Source: Brasenia schreberi (taxonomy: Eukaryota; Streptophyta; Magnoliopsida; Nymphaeales; Cabombaceae). From it: a stretch of 64,000 nucleotides of DNA. Made by a program: the position numbers and the translations under genes. The first letter of the stretch is position 1. Each line of letters starts with the position of its first letter. The stretch is taken from the NCBI GenBank assembly GCA_036023115.1, contig JAYKKT010000037.1:2044501-2108500 (forward strand), given 5' to 3'. This document shows positions 51,257-62,542 of this stretch, piece by piece. Under the pieces are notes generated by a model, which saw only the letters and a list, made by a program, of their open reading frames with translations, searched no databases and was not told the DNA's origin.

Positions 51257-52942
51257 AACCAATGAGGGGCTGGTGCTGGGGTCATTCTCATATCCCCTGA
51301 AAAGGGTGAGATCCCCATAGCAATTCGCCTAGATTTCGAGTGTTCCAACAACATAGCTGAGTATAAAGCACTCACACAAGGCTTAAAAATTTCGAAAACT
51401 CTAGGGGCAGCATGCATTGAAGTCTTTGGAGATTCATTACTTGTTATAAACCAAGTTTTAAAAATTTGGCAAGTTAGAAACGAAAAGCTTCTTCCGTATC
51501 ACAAGTTGGCCACTCGATTGGTTGAGTCATTCCAATCGTGCACACTCACACACGTAGGAAGAGAGGATAATGGCATTGCCGACGCCCTCTCCTCCTTGTG
51601 TTCAGCCCTAAGGGTCGATCCCGCTTTGGGAACCCAATCCTTAGAAATATGGCATGCACCCACTCCATCCACACACGATTTGGAAATTTGCCAAAACAAT
51701 CCAGATTCTGTTGAAAAACCTTGGTTTTATGACATAAAATGTTTTCTAGAAAATGGGGGATTTGCTGAAAATGCCACATCTAAGGATAAGGCATTCATCC
51801 GGAAAATTTCTACCCGATATGAGATTTTGGGTGGGGTTTTATACAAAAAGAGTTTTACCGGTGTCTTACTAAGATGTGTCGACCTAGAGGAGGCTAGGAC
51901 TGTTATGCATGAATTCCACGATGGAGAATGTGGAGGTCATGTCAATGCCAACATGATGGCGATGAAAATACTTAGAGCGGGTTATTTTTGGTCCACCCTG
52001 AAAAAGGATTGCCACGATCATGTTAGGAAGTGTGATCCATGTCAAGTGCATGGACACGCCATTCATATCCCCTCATCATCATTGCATTCCGTGGTCAGCC
52101 CCTGGCCATTTACCATGTGGGCGTTTGATATCGTGGGACCAATTTTTCCCAAAGCATCGAATGGACATAGGTTCATTTTAGCAGCCATTGAGTACTTCTC
52201 CAAGTGGGTCGAAGCTATCTCCCTAACCAATGTCCAGGGGCAACATGTGGTGGCCTTCATTAGGAGGAATATCTTGGCCCGATTTGGAGTTCTAAGAGAC
52301 CTTGTGTCCGATAATGGCACCCCATTCAAAAACGAGCGGATGGTTAAGTTGTGCAACACCTATGGCATAACTCACCACTTCTCCTCACCCTACTACCCTC
52401 AAGGCAACGGCCAAGCCGAAGCCACGAATAAGACTCTCATTAGCATAATTGAGAAGACTTTAGAAAAGTGTAGGACATGGCATGAGAAGCTGGATGAAGC
52501 CTTATGGGCTTATAGGTCTTCCATCCGGACTCCCACGAATGCCACGCCATTTGAGTTGGTCTATGGCACTCTCCCCATTCATACAAAACTCCATTCATTT
52601 CATACATCCATTGCACTCGACCTCCCCCTAGAGACGCTTCAGCATGCTAGGATGGCCGAACTAGATTTGTTAGATGAGAGGCGACTCCTTGCTATGGATC
52701 ATGCTCATGGATACAGGCAAAGGATCGCCCGACACTACGACAAACATATGAAACCTCGCCACTTCAAAGTGGGAGATCTCGTTTTGAAAATCATCCACCA
52801 TCGTGGCCCACATTCACTTGGAAAGTGGCGCCCCAAGTGGGATGGACCCAATGTTGTGCGTGCAACCACCACGAACAAGTCATACTGGTTGATCGATGTA
52901 GAAGGTAGGAATTTAGCAGATCCTATCAATATTCAATACTGA
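51257..52942 (+). pseudogene. E4 RNase H 2 tail and integrase
   Basis: From 51506 a 478-residue frame runs through the RNase H tail (ATRLVESFQSCTLTHVGRED), HHCC (HEFHDGECGGH, KCDPC), core D (FDIVGP), D (SDNGTP) and E (GQAEATNK). It loses four residues relative to E1 after ELVYGT and ends QY at a TGA made by a 1-base loss in YLKKYHV. It is the longest intact plus-strand integrase segment. Confidence 0.9.
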
Positions 52943-54078
52943 AGAAGTATTATGTGTAGGGTTTGGGTTAAATTCTCATTTTCAAAAATTCTTAGAGATA
53001 GCTGCTTTGAAACTTCGAAAGTAAGGTTCAAAGACTAATTGTGTGACCCTAAGCGAGAGAATTCACACTTGCAAAGGAGTGGAGCTTTGCAAATACATGG
53101 TTACATTTCAAAATCCTTCTTCTTATAAAGAAAGGCCTAGTTCAATATAGCAAGATACTTGCAAGTAGTACGTGCTATTTCTAAATAGGCTAATCTGGAA
53201 TGGATCGAGTATGACCTTGGGATAAGTCCTCCCCTCTTCTCTTCTCCTTCCAAAAGGAAAATATGGCCAAAAACAAAGGGAAATCCCTGCCAAAATCTCT
53301 TTCCCAAAGAAAGAAACCTGAGTTAAAAGCAAAATTTGATTCTTTTATGAAAAAGAGGGATTAAAGAAAAAATGCTCCCAAAGGGAGACCCTCTATGAAA
53401 AAAAGGAAGAAAAGGCCAAAAAGCTCAAGAAGAGCAGTTTTCCGCCTTCTATGCCTAAAACCACGGGACGCTTCAAAAGGGACCGTGGTATCTCTTTCCC
53501 ATCCCTACGACTTATCCCAAGTAAAACATGGTTCATTTCAAGGAATCCTAAAGTAAAAATAGGATTTGCTTACTTGAATTTCATTTTGTTTGAGAATTCG
53601 ACGTTTTGAGTAAGGCATAGGAATTTTGAAATATAGCTTGTTTCTTATAAAACCTCTGCTAAATTAGCGAGTGTCAAGACTTAAGCAAAGGCAAACGCGA
53701 AGAGCTCGAGATCCTTAGGACCGAGGCTAAAAGCAATTTTCCCCTTGTAAATAGATTTTGAAAAATTGAACATTGAGCAACATAGGGCCCACTCACTTGG
53801 AGCAGCAGGTCTTCGTAAGTCTCAAGAGTTCGACCATACCATCTGGTCTCTAGGAGGTCGCCCTGCTTAGCGTCTCATCCATGTCATGCATGTGCCCATT
53901 CACGCATGAACACTTGCATAACATGATCCCCGTTTAGGACCAGAAACTATAGAAAAATTTCCCTTTGGCATGATATCTCCTCCTACCAGGTTTAAAAGAG
54001 AGATTTTGCTCAAAAATTGAGAGGATCCCATATTTTCGTGGATAGATTTAGGGAGACATTAAAAGGGGTGTTGTCGTC
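52943..54078 (+). other. E4 3' untranslated region
   Basis: Inverted counterpart of E1 7341-8245. The conserved hairpin is at 53460-53489, a purine-rich stretch at 53270-53420, and the hairpin plus polypurine tract at 54079-54124. The 77-residue frame of E1 and E2 is broken here. Confidence 0.8.
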
Positions 54079-54110
54079 TTTGCCATTATCTAAATCTATT
54101 TGGATAATGC

Positions 54111-54124
54111 CAAAGAGGGGCATC
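54111..54124 (+). other. Polypurine tract of E4
   Basis: CAAAGAGGGGCATC, then LTR start CGTAAACACC (TG changed to CG). Confidence 0.85.
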
Positions 54125-54902
54125 CGTAAACACCCCAAAATCCCACGATTTTCTCAAATATACTTGGTTTTACAAAAGCGGCCTCAAAGGGCTATTTTGA
54201 GTCTAGAAACCCAGGAGCCTTCCATACAACCCTATACATATTGCTTTTTAGACTATAAATAGTGTTTTGAAGCCCCAAAAGCCTACTAGCCTGATAAAAG
54301 TGGATCGAAAAGGCAAAGGAGAGCCCAGAAGCATACTTCAAGCCCGACATATCAACTCTCATGTCAAAAGCATCCCCAAATTCTCAGACATCCAAGCCCC
54401 AAATATCAGAAAGATGATCAAAATGAAATCCCGAAGGTGAGAAGGAGATCGAACGAAAATGTTGGCGAAGACCCAACGCAAGACGGATTACTGATGAAGT
54501 TAGGCCCCGCACAAACCGTCCGTCTCGAAACGCCATGAAGGAATAAAAAAAACAAATTTGGATCAGATCTGGACCATATATATCCAGATCCAAACCCAAG
54601 ATGTATTTGGATTTGAATTTGGATCTCAAGATCCAAATCCAATATCTATATCCATGGCCCATTTCACCTCCCCATAAATGGGGGTGAGGGGCCCACAAAA
54701 GTTCACGTGAATGCCCTTGGAAGGCTTGGGTAGAGAGAGAAAAGGGTCATAAAGTAAGAGTGACAAAGTTGGTAGGCTTGACTTTTTGGTCAAAAGTGGG
54801 TTAGCCTTGTGGGTTTAACCAAGAGTGTGGGTTCAAGCTTGTATGCACCTACACTTGACCTAGGGCTGCACCAACTTAGATATGGCTGCAACTAAGGTAA
54901 TG
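54125..54902 (+). repeat. 3' LTR of E4 (family B, truncated)
   Basis: Matches 44451-45255 closely, apart from a segment of about 20 bp missing near 54236. It ends abruptly at 54902, after which E5 pol sequence begins. Confidence 0.88.
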
Positions 54903-55039
54903 CACTCCATGTGATTCAATGAAAATACATACTTTATAAAATGATGACAATATGAAATGTATTCCACATATGATATGATGGAGATACATGTTTTATGAAA
55001 TTGATTCTCCATGGAAGGTGACTAGGGGATGCATTTTTA

Positions 55040-56160
55040 ATGCCCCTAGTTTGATGGAATTGAATGATTCACACGGCCCCATGGTGAAGTGAAGGGCCAT
55101 GGATTTTCAAAGGGAATTCTATGGGATGACATATCCATGCACTTGACACTTATGACATCTCTAACATGATCATGACAATTTTTGGCTTAATGGTGAACAA
55201 ACATAACCAGCCCTAAGTGATCGTCATGGCATCATATTTGAATTTGACATGAGCTCCACATTTTCCATCGTGGGACTCATGTATTTATCCTAACCTCATC
55301 GAGGTTTTTATATCAATAAGATGCTGAAAATCTTTCTTTTCAAAGTCATATGTAGGGTTAAGATTATTCCAATCAAAACTTGATCTTTTTTGAAGAAGCA
55401 AATTTGGGAAATCTTTCCTTTCTAAAAATTTTTCTTGGGAGATATGAAGATGATTTCGACACCTGCCCCTTGATCGAAATATGTTTCCCATGCTTGATTT
55501 TTCTTGAAACAATTTGTCCAAGCATGGTTTTTGAAATTCATTTGGAAAATATGCCTTCATGGGGAATTTTATCAAGTATGGGGAATGTATCTCAAAGAGA
55601 CAATTCAGCCACACGATATAGGGCTTGTCCCTTAATGGAGTCTTGAGGACGAACTCATACTCCACTGAAAGGGGCTGCCATTTATCTTGCCTACCCTATC
55701 AAGATAGGTTTTTCAAATAAGTGCTTGAATGAATCAACATTATTCCTTTTCATAATGTGGGAAATAATGTCTCGAATTTGGAAGCCTATACCAAGGCTAA
55801 GCACGATTTTTCTATTGGCTTGATGATTTCTTTCACACACCAAATAGATTTTTCGAAATAAATGGCACACATTGTATGGATATCATCTTCATATTGATTG
55901 AGTAAAGCACCCAATGCATTCACATGAATTGTAATGCTTTGGAGGTTTTTGAAAATTGGAGGTTTTACCATGAAATTTTTTTGAAAGATCTTTGGAAATC
56001 ATCATTCAAATTTTAACCCTTTTTCAAAAGTCTTATTGAGAGTTTTAGCCTCTTTTTGGCATTTTTGGAATCAACTTTGAAGGTTTCAGATTTAATTCAT
56101 ATGGAGGCATGCCTGTGATGGCTCGATACTCAGGGGGTCGACTCTCATGCCCCTTTTGCT
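55040..56160 (-). pseudogene. E5 integrase start and RNase H remnants
   Basis: Integrase zinc-domain traces at 55140-55290 (CCATGCACTTGACA and TTCCATCGTGGGACTCATG match E1 9390-9540). The RNase H 2 lead-in is the frame 55285-55665 (IKFPMKAYFPNEFQKPCLDK). RNase H 1 traces (VNALGALLNQYEDDIHTMCA, 55786-55971) and an RT-thumb trace lie near 56100-56160. Many frame breaks. Confidence 0.75.
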
Positions 56161-56757
56161 TGACACAAAACTCGAGTTCTAAGATGATGTCTAGACCCGA
56201 TATTGTTTATGCAAATATATGATTTCAAAAAATGCAATGCATGATGCTCATGTAAACATGCACACACTATGGATTAGATTCACTCTAAAAATCCCCAAAA
56301 TTTATAAGTCAAGGATTCTACAAATTTTAGGAAGCTTGGAGGTGATTTTCCTCCTTGCATTGATGGTTCTCAAGCATTTTAATTTTGAGAAAGCTCTAGG
56401 CAAGAAAGGGGTTATATCCAGCTTGGATGAATTGTTGGTTTGGGAGCATATACAATCTTAGAAAGTATTTTGAAACTTGGCTTTGTACATGGCCATTGTT
56501 TTTAGAATTTTTGAAATATTTCAATTTTTTTGTCTTTTTTGAAATACAAATTCAAGGATCAATATAAAGGCTTTCTTTTTGAAACTTTTCCAAATAAAGA
56601 ATGAATGAAACAAATTTCTTTTTGGAATTTTCAGATTTTCAAATGTTTTAGGGATTTTGAAGGTTTTCATTTTTTTTGGTTTTTGGAATTATCTAATTTT
56701 TTTGGATTTTTGAAAAAAAGGGCTCTTCTATCAAACCTACAAAGAAAACTTCATGAA

Positions 56758-57354
56758 TTAGACTCTAATCAATAGGTCTAAGCCATGGGTTTCAGTTTTA
56801 GTGGGTTCTAAGGGCACCCTTGACCCAAGTGGTCTTAGGTGGTGGCTCAGGGGGTATGGGTGGGTTGTAGCCCAATCCATATCGACTTGGTTTCTGACTC
56901 CTAGGCCCTTGTAGGGTTTATATCCCATGTTTAAGATCATGTAGCAAGGCTTTTTGGTTTTTGAAAAGGTTTTATAAAGTTCATGCCCTTGGAACATTGA
57001 ATCGTCTATATCATGGGTATATACCTACTTTATTTTGGGTGGGAGTTTGGATTTTGGGGTGGTGGAAGACTTGGGCTTCCACACAACCCTAGGTTGAGAG
57101 ACATGGTTTTCAAGGGAAGCCATGATCGGTTCCTTCAGGGTTTTGGGAAGACTTGGCTTAGGTTTAGGTTCTAATTGGTAAAGGAGTTTGACATGCTCCC
57201 TAGGTGCAATTCGAGGTGCCCCTAAGGATGGATTATTTGGGTTTATGGTCCTAGGCTCGGGTTCAGGGTACAAGACTAGGCTCGAGGAAATGGTTTCATT
57301 CATAGTACGGTTATGAGTTCCTAAGATGTCGACGCATGCCTTAGGGGTCTCCAT
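56758..57354 (-). pseudogene. E5 linker with G-patch-like motif
   Basis: Frame 56758-56997 (MFQGHELYKTFSKTKKPCYM, ILNMGYKPYKGLGVRNQ) ends LDLLIRV then stop, as in E1, E2 and E4. Its motif GYKPYKGLG is closer to a G-patch than that of E1. Upstream, 57025-57354 (METPKACVDILGTHNRTMNE and on) is proline-rich and matches no E1 segment clearly; it may be a diverged linker. Confidence 0.7.
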
Positions 57355-59970
57355 GTCTACCGCATTTTGATCTTTATTTTGTTTTTGTTTCGAAATTCTT
57401 TTTCGTGCTATGGGACATTCGACGCAGCTTGAAAATCCTCTTTTTCAGGCATGTTTTGTGGGTTTGTGGGTGCATGAGTGTGCTTCAATGCATCCGATGA
57501 CCCTATATCGAGAAGAGAGTAAAGAAGAGGATAGGTTTCAGGCGTACCTCTTTTCAACTCGTCTACCTTTTTGTGGTGAGAGCAGGCCTTATCCCTGGGT
57601 GACTCTGTTTTGAGCTCCCGTTGCTTTTCGAGGCGTTCATTTTCGAATCCTACCTTTATATGACTCTTGTCCTTTTGTTGGGTGTGGATTTTGTCTCACT
57701 ATGTTTGTGTGCCTGTAAACACCCCAAAAATTCCATGTTTTTCAAAACTCCCAAACTTCAAAAGCCAGCTCGAGGCCAAACCAAAGAAAGAAGGAAGGCC
57801 CAAAGCCCGTTCGAAGAAAAGTCGAACAGAAGATCGAAACCGGCATCCCTCTCGAAATCAAGTTCAGCCCCAAAATACAAAAAGAAGCCAAAACCCTGAT
57901 AAAGCCGACAGAAATCAAAGACCCGGCCTTTCAAAATGAAGAACAGTCCATGGAAAAATCTGAGATCGACCTCATCAGAAACAAGCCAAAAACGGGAATA
58001 GACGAATCAAATTAGACTCCAAAACGTCCTGAAAAGCAAAACATTGGCCGTTAAAAGAACTTAGGAAAAACCCAGGCTGAAGTCGGTTCACCGAGGAACC
58101 AGAGCCCGCTCGAAACCGACCATTGCATGCGCCAAAAAGGACTCAACAAAAAAGAAAAGTTTGATTGGATCTAGACCAAAAGATCCAGATCCAGATCCAA
58201 TGGGAAATTGCATCAAATTTGGATCTCAGGATCCAGATCCAAATAACCCACTTGGCCTATAAATAAGACCAAGGGGGTTCACATGAAATCCCCTTGGAGG
58301 TGCTTGGGGTGAATGTTGAAAAAGGCTTGGAAGGCAAAGGAGGAGAGAGAGGGAGCCCAAGAAAGCTTCCACGTGAAGTTCAATAAAGCAAAAGTCATGA
58401 AAGGTGGCTTGAAGCAAAGGGCTCTTGACCAACTTGTGGGCTGCAACCAAGGTGGACCGGCTGCACCTTGAACCGAGCTTGACCCAACACAGCTGCAACG
58501 AGACCATGTTGTTGGCCGACTTGGCTAGACTGCACCTAGGCCTTGAACCACGGCTGAACCTGCCCCAACTGAATCACGGTTGACCTGTTGCACATTGACC
58601 TGGGCTACCTCACCTTGGAACCGAACCAAGCCGCCTGGCTAGCCTGAACCGTCTTGGCTGAATCTGCACCAGTTCGGTTGAACCCTTGGCTGAACCGCAC
58701 CAAGCCACCTAAGGGCTTTCACCTGCCTTTTGTTGAACCATTTTGAACCCTTGACCAAACCGACTGACCTGCAAACTGCACCAACGTTAAACCGAGCACC
58801 CTTTGGGCAGACTGTACCTTGTTCTTGGCTGCACCACCTCCAACCGAGCTGCACCTTGACCTGCTGCACATTGACCTGGGTTGCATCACCTTAGGACCGA
58901 ACCAAGCTGCCTGGCTGACCTGAACCAGCTTGGCTGAATCTACACCTAATCCACCTGGCTGCCTGGCTGAACCGACCCACTCGGCATGAACAAAAACCTA
59001 CTTGTCTTCTTCGGTTGAACCCAAATCCACTGGCCGAACTTGGCTGAAACCGAATCAAGTCTGACTTGGCTGCCTTCTTCCCGAAAGAACTGAGCTTGGC
59101 TGCGCCAAACCCAACTGAACCTTGGGCTGAATGCACACTGGGCCATCTTTGACTTAGGCAAACCACGCCCTGCATCTTGACCTTGCTGAAGCTTGCAAAC
59201 CGCATCTACTTGAGCCCCACAAGAACCGAACTTGGAGTTGCACCTGGCCAAAACCCTTGTGCTGGCCTGGCTCACATGAATCGAAACTTGCAAACTGCCC
59301 CCTTTGACTTGGACTGAACCTCACGGTTGAACCTATCCCAACTGAACCACGATTGAACTTGTTGGATTGAATCCAACTGAACCTTGCTGAACTCACCTAG
59401 CTCACGGCTGAACCTAGCTAACCAACCTACCCTTGGGTGCAACCAAGAAGAGCTGGAGGTGAGGAAGAAGGCTGCAACAAGAGCTTGGGCAGCATCATCT
59501 TGACTAGCTGCACCTACCGGCTGCACCACTTGGCTCGACTTTGGGCTAAACCACCTTGGGTCGACCCGCACCAGCTGAACCTTGGCTACACCACTTGGCT
59601 GAAATACAACAAAGAGGGTGGACTTGACCTAGCCGAATCCCGAGCTCAAGTTAGGGGAAAAGTGTAAGTCTTTAAAACTTTACTTAAAACTGCTTTTGCT
59701 CATTTAAATTCAATTCGTAACGGGGTTGTATTAATGGAGCAAAGTCTCTCCCCAGGTTGTAATATTAGTGCATGAACATGATCGCACCCACGAGCACTTG
59801 AGCCTTTCTGCTCTTATCTGGTGGATGAACACGATCACACACATGTGCACTCGAGCCTTTCCACTCTTTACACCCACAAGCACTTGAGCCTTTCCGCTCT
59901 CTGCCCCAGTATACAATTATAAAAATTTTATACTTCGAACCCCATCTTTTCTTAAGTAAGTATAGTTACT

Positions 59971-60132
59971 TTAAATTCGCGTGAGTTTACTTATGTGAAA
60001 GTAGAGTCGCACTTAAATTCGGGTGAGTTTACTTTTATGAAAGTAGAGTTGCACTTAAGTTCGTGTGAGTTTACTTTTGTGAAAGTAGAGTTGCACTTAA
60101 ATTCGCGTGAGTTTACTTTGTGAAAGTCGAGT
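59971..60132. repeat. 42-bp tandem array (about 4 units) in solo LTR
   Basis: The unit is TTAAATTCGCGTGAGTTTAC followed by TTxTGTGAAAGTAGAGTxGCAC, in four consecutive copies. Related units recur inverted in the E5 LTR (61955-62215, about 47 bp each). Confidence 0.85.
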
Positions 60133-60739
60133 AATCGCACCCACGTGCACTCGAGCCTTTCCGCTCTTAAACTGTTGAATTAAACATGAATACACCCATG
60201 AACACTCGAGCCTTTCCGCTCTTTACACTCACACGCACTCGAGCCTTTTTGCTCTTAAGCTAAATATATATATTTCAATTCACGTGAATTTACTTCATGA
60301 AAGTCATGTGAGTTGCATTTAAATTCGGGTGAATTTACTTTCAAGTCGCGTGAGTTGCATTTAAATTCAGGTGAATTTATTTTCAAGTCGTGTGAGTTTG
60401 CACTTAAATTCGGGTGAATTTACCTTCAAGCAGAGTGAGTTACAATTTCAATTTGGGTGGGTTCGCATCATCGCTCTTGAAAACCCAAAAAGATTTTCAG
60501 CATCCCTACATTCACTCGCTTCCAAAGAGCCCTCGAACGATCGCTCAAACCACGCTGAAATTAGGACACACATTCCACACACACATCAGGCCTAAATAGA
60601 TAAAACTTGCAAGAAAAGAAGGGACGTCCAGCCCCGTAATAAAATTTGCAAAAAGTGCACAAACCAAATTCTTCCAAAAAACACTTGTCGTTCAAGATAG
60701 TTTGAAGTAATACTTGTTTTAAAAATTGAAGTTCCTAAG

Positions 60740-60783
60740 CGCTTAAACTGACCCTTGAGCGTTGGTTCAAGAAGGTTTAAGCG
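60740..60783 (+). other. U5 long hairpin (solo LTR copy)
   Basis: The outer stem CGCTTAAAC with GTTTAAGCG is perfect over 9 bp. The inner stem is CTTGAGC with GTTCAAG around GTTG. Copies in other LTRs: 4172-4207, 15466-15501, 17966-18001, 18775-18810, 20855-20893, 24226-24265, 28620-28655, 39765-39800 and about 61622-61675. Confidence 0.75.
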
Positions 60784-60940
60784 AAAAGAGTCTGCTTGCC
60801 TACAATCGTCGAAGTCATAAAATTATTTAAAAAACCTTCGCTAGTTTGAGTAAGTTAGCTGGTATGCTCGCACAAAAGCGTAGGCACGAAAGGTTCACTT
60901 CGAGTCTCATAAATGGGGAGTGAAAATTTTCATGTTTATA

Positions 60941-61246
60941 GTACCCAGAATCAGGGATTTCATTTCTAGCTCCCAGAATTTCAAAGTTTTGATTTTCAAT
61001 TTTTTTGTCTCTTTGAAATTTTTCCAGATTTTTTTGGTTTTTTGAAGTAGGAAAATCTTTTTTTGTTTTTTCTTTTGAGGTTGGAGAGCTTGGAGGCTTG
61101 GATGGTTTGATCCGCCCTCGGGCTTCATTTTTATCCTCATATCCTTCATCGAGTTTAGGATTGGTTTTCCTTTCATGATCTCCATGTGCCCGAGATGAGC
61201 TGCTATATGATCGATGTCCCTTAAGCTCATGGCATAAAGCATCCAT
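60941..61246 (-). pseudogene. E5 gag N-terminal remnant
   Basis: The frame opens MDALCHELKGHRSYSSSSRA, comparable with KIDALSQEAEVGDSCSSNGE in E1 gag, then a lysine-rich stretch. It is cut at 60941 by the solo LTR. Confidence in homology is moderate because similarity is limited to the start and composition. Confidence 0.55.
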
Positions 61247-61446
61247 CTTTCTAAAAATTTCTTTGATAGCAGCTAGCTCTTCTTGGGCTTTAAATTATTT
61301 GAAAACCCGCTTTGAGTTACTCGACGAGGATTTTCTTGGCTTTTCATCCATTTCTTGCAAAATTTTTGGTGCACAGGTTTTGAAAACAAGCTTTTTGAAA
61401 GTTTTGAAGTTTTACTTGTTTGATTTGACGTTCGCTTAAGACCCGA

Positions 61447-61464
61447 GTCCCACCGGGCATTCCA
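61447..61464 (-). other. Primer binding site of E5
   Basis: The minus strand reads TGGAATGCCCGGTGGGAC, 4 bases from the LTR edge. Two changes from the E1 site. Confidence 0.75.
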
Positions 61465-61468
61465 ATTC

Positions 61469-62542
61469 TATAAACATGAAAATTTTTACCCCCAAGTTAA
61501 AAAACTTGAAGTGAACCTTTTCATGCCTACGCTTGCGCGAGCATGCCAGCTAGCTTACTCAAACTAGCGAAGGTTTTTGAAACAATTTTCTGACTTTGGC
61601 GATTATAGGCAAGCAGACTCTTTTTGCTCAAAAACCTTCTTTAACCGGTGCTCAAGGGTCGGTTTAAGCGCTTAAAAACCTTCAAATTAACTGAATGATC
61701 AGTATTTTGAAAGAATTCAGTTCGTAAACTTTTGCCAATTTTATCACGGGGTTGGATGACCCTAAGATTCTTGCAAGTTTTATTTATTTAGGCCTGATGT
61801 GTGTGTGGAATGTGTGACCTAGTTTTAGCATGGTTGGAGCAAGTGTTCGAGCGATTTGCTGCAATGAGCCGATGTAGAGATGTTATAAATTCTATTTGGG
61901 TTTTTGAGAATGATGATGCGAACTCACCCGAATTGAAATTGCACCCACTCTACATCCGAATTAAAACTCACGCAAATTGAAAGTGCATTCACTCTACGTT
62001 CATGAAAGTAAAAACTCATGGGAATTGAAAGTGCAGCCACTCTACTTTCATGAAAGAAAAACTCATGCAAATTGAAAGTGCTTTTACTCTACTTTCACGA
62101 AAGTAAATCTCACGCGAATTGAAAGTGCTTTCACTCTACTTTCACGAAAGTAAAACTCACATGAATTTAAAGTGCATTCACTCTACTTTCACGAAAGTAA
62201 AACTTATACGAATTGAATATATATATTTAGCTTAAGAGAGCGAAAAGACTCGAGTGCACGTGAATGTAAAGAGCGAAAAGGCTCGAGTGCTCGTGGGTGT
62301 GATCGTGTTCAATCCACTATTTAAGAGCGAAAAGGCTCAAGTGCATGTGAGTGTAAGGAGCAAAAAGGCTCGAGTGCACATGGGTGTGATCGTGTTTAAG
62401 CATTAATATTATAACATGTGGAGAGACTTCGCTCCATTAATACAACCCCTTTTTGAATTAAATTTAATGGAGAAAATAGCTTAAAAATACAGTTTAAAGC
62501 ACTTATAAATTTCCCCATTCGCTTTTGCTCTTTTGATGCAGT
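61469..62542 (-). repeat. Partial 5' LTR of E5
   Basis: Starts TATAAACATGAA (TG changed to TA). It carries U5 hairpin traces, a tandem array of about 47-bp units with AAAGTGC..TCTACTTTCACGAAAG (61955-62215) and the block GAGAGACTTCGCTCCATTAA (62420-62452). It is interrupted at 62543 by another LTR start. Confidence 0.82.

Larger units (their letters stand above)
44451..54902 (+). mobile_element. E4: Ty3/gypsy element, plus strand, doubled 5' LTR, gag deleted
   Basis: The first LTR (44451-46531) and the 3' LTR (54125-54902) are the same subfamily B and nearly identical where they overlap, so they frame the element. Between them lies a second, family A LTR piece (46532-48506) fused directly to protease sequence, then RT, RNase H and integrase in plus orientation. 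Gag, primer site and leader are gone. The 3' LTR stops at 54902 after GCAACTAAGGTAATG, where E5 sequence begins. Confidence 0.8.
57714..60940 (+). repeat. Solo LTR, plus orientation (3227 bp)
   Basis: Begins TGTAAACACCCC and ends TTTATA (TACA with C changed to T). The flanks GTGCC (57709-57713) and GTACC (60941-60945) agree at 4 of 5 bases, and on both sides the sequence is minus-strand E5. No internal region remains, so two LTRs recombined to one. TATA at 58257-58267, GGGG block 59721-59755, a 42-bp tandem array 59971-60132 and U5 hairpin 60740-60783. Confidence 0.88.
54903..62542 (-). mobile_element. E5: non-autonomous Ty3/gypsy remnant, minus strand
   Basis: On minus: partial 5' LTR (61469-62542), primer site (61447-61464), a gag N-terminal piece, [solo LTR 57714-60940], linker with G-patch-like motif, a non-pol segment in place of the RT core, decayed RNase H 1 and 2, and the integrase start. 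Gag core and protease are absent or unrecognisable. The left end (54903) is broken against E4. Confidence 0.75.

Noticed and set aside
58226..59667. Several cysteine-, serine- and glutamine-rich frames in the solo LTR (both strands).
   Set aside because: They arise from GGCTGAACC-type short repeats in the LTR and overlap on both strands; nothing supports a gene.
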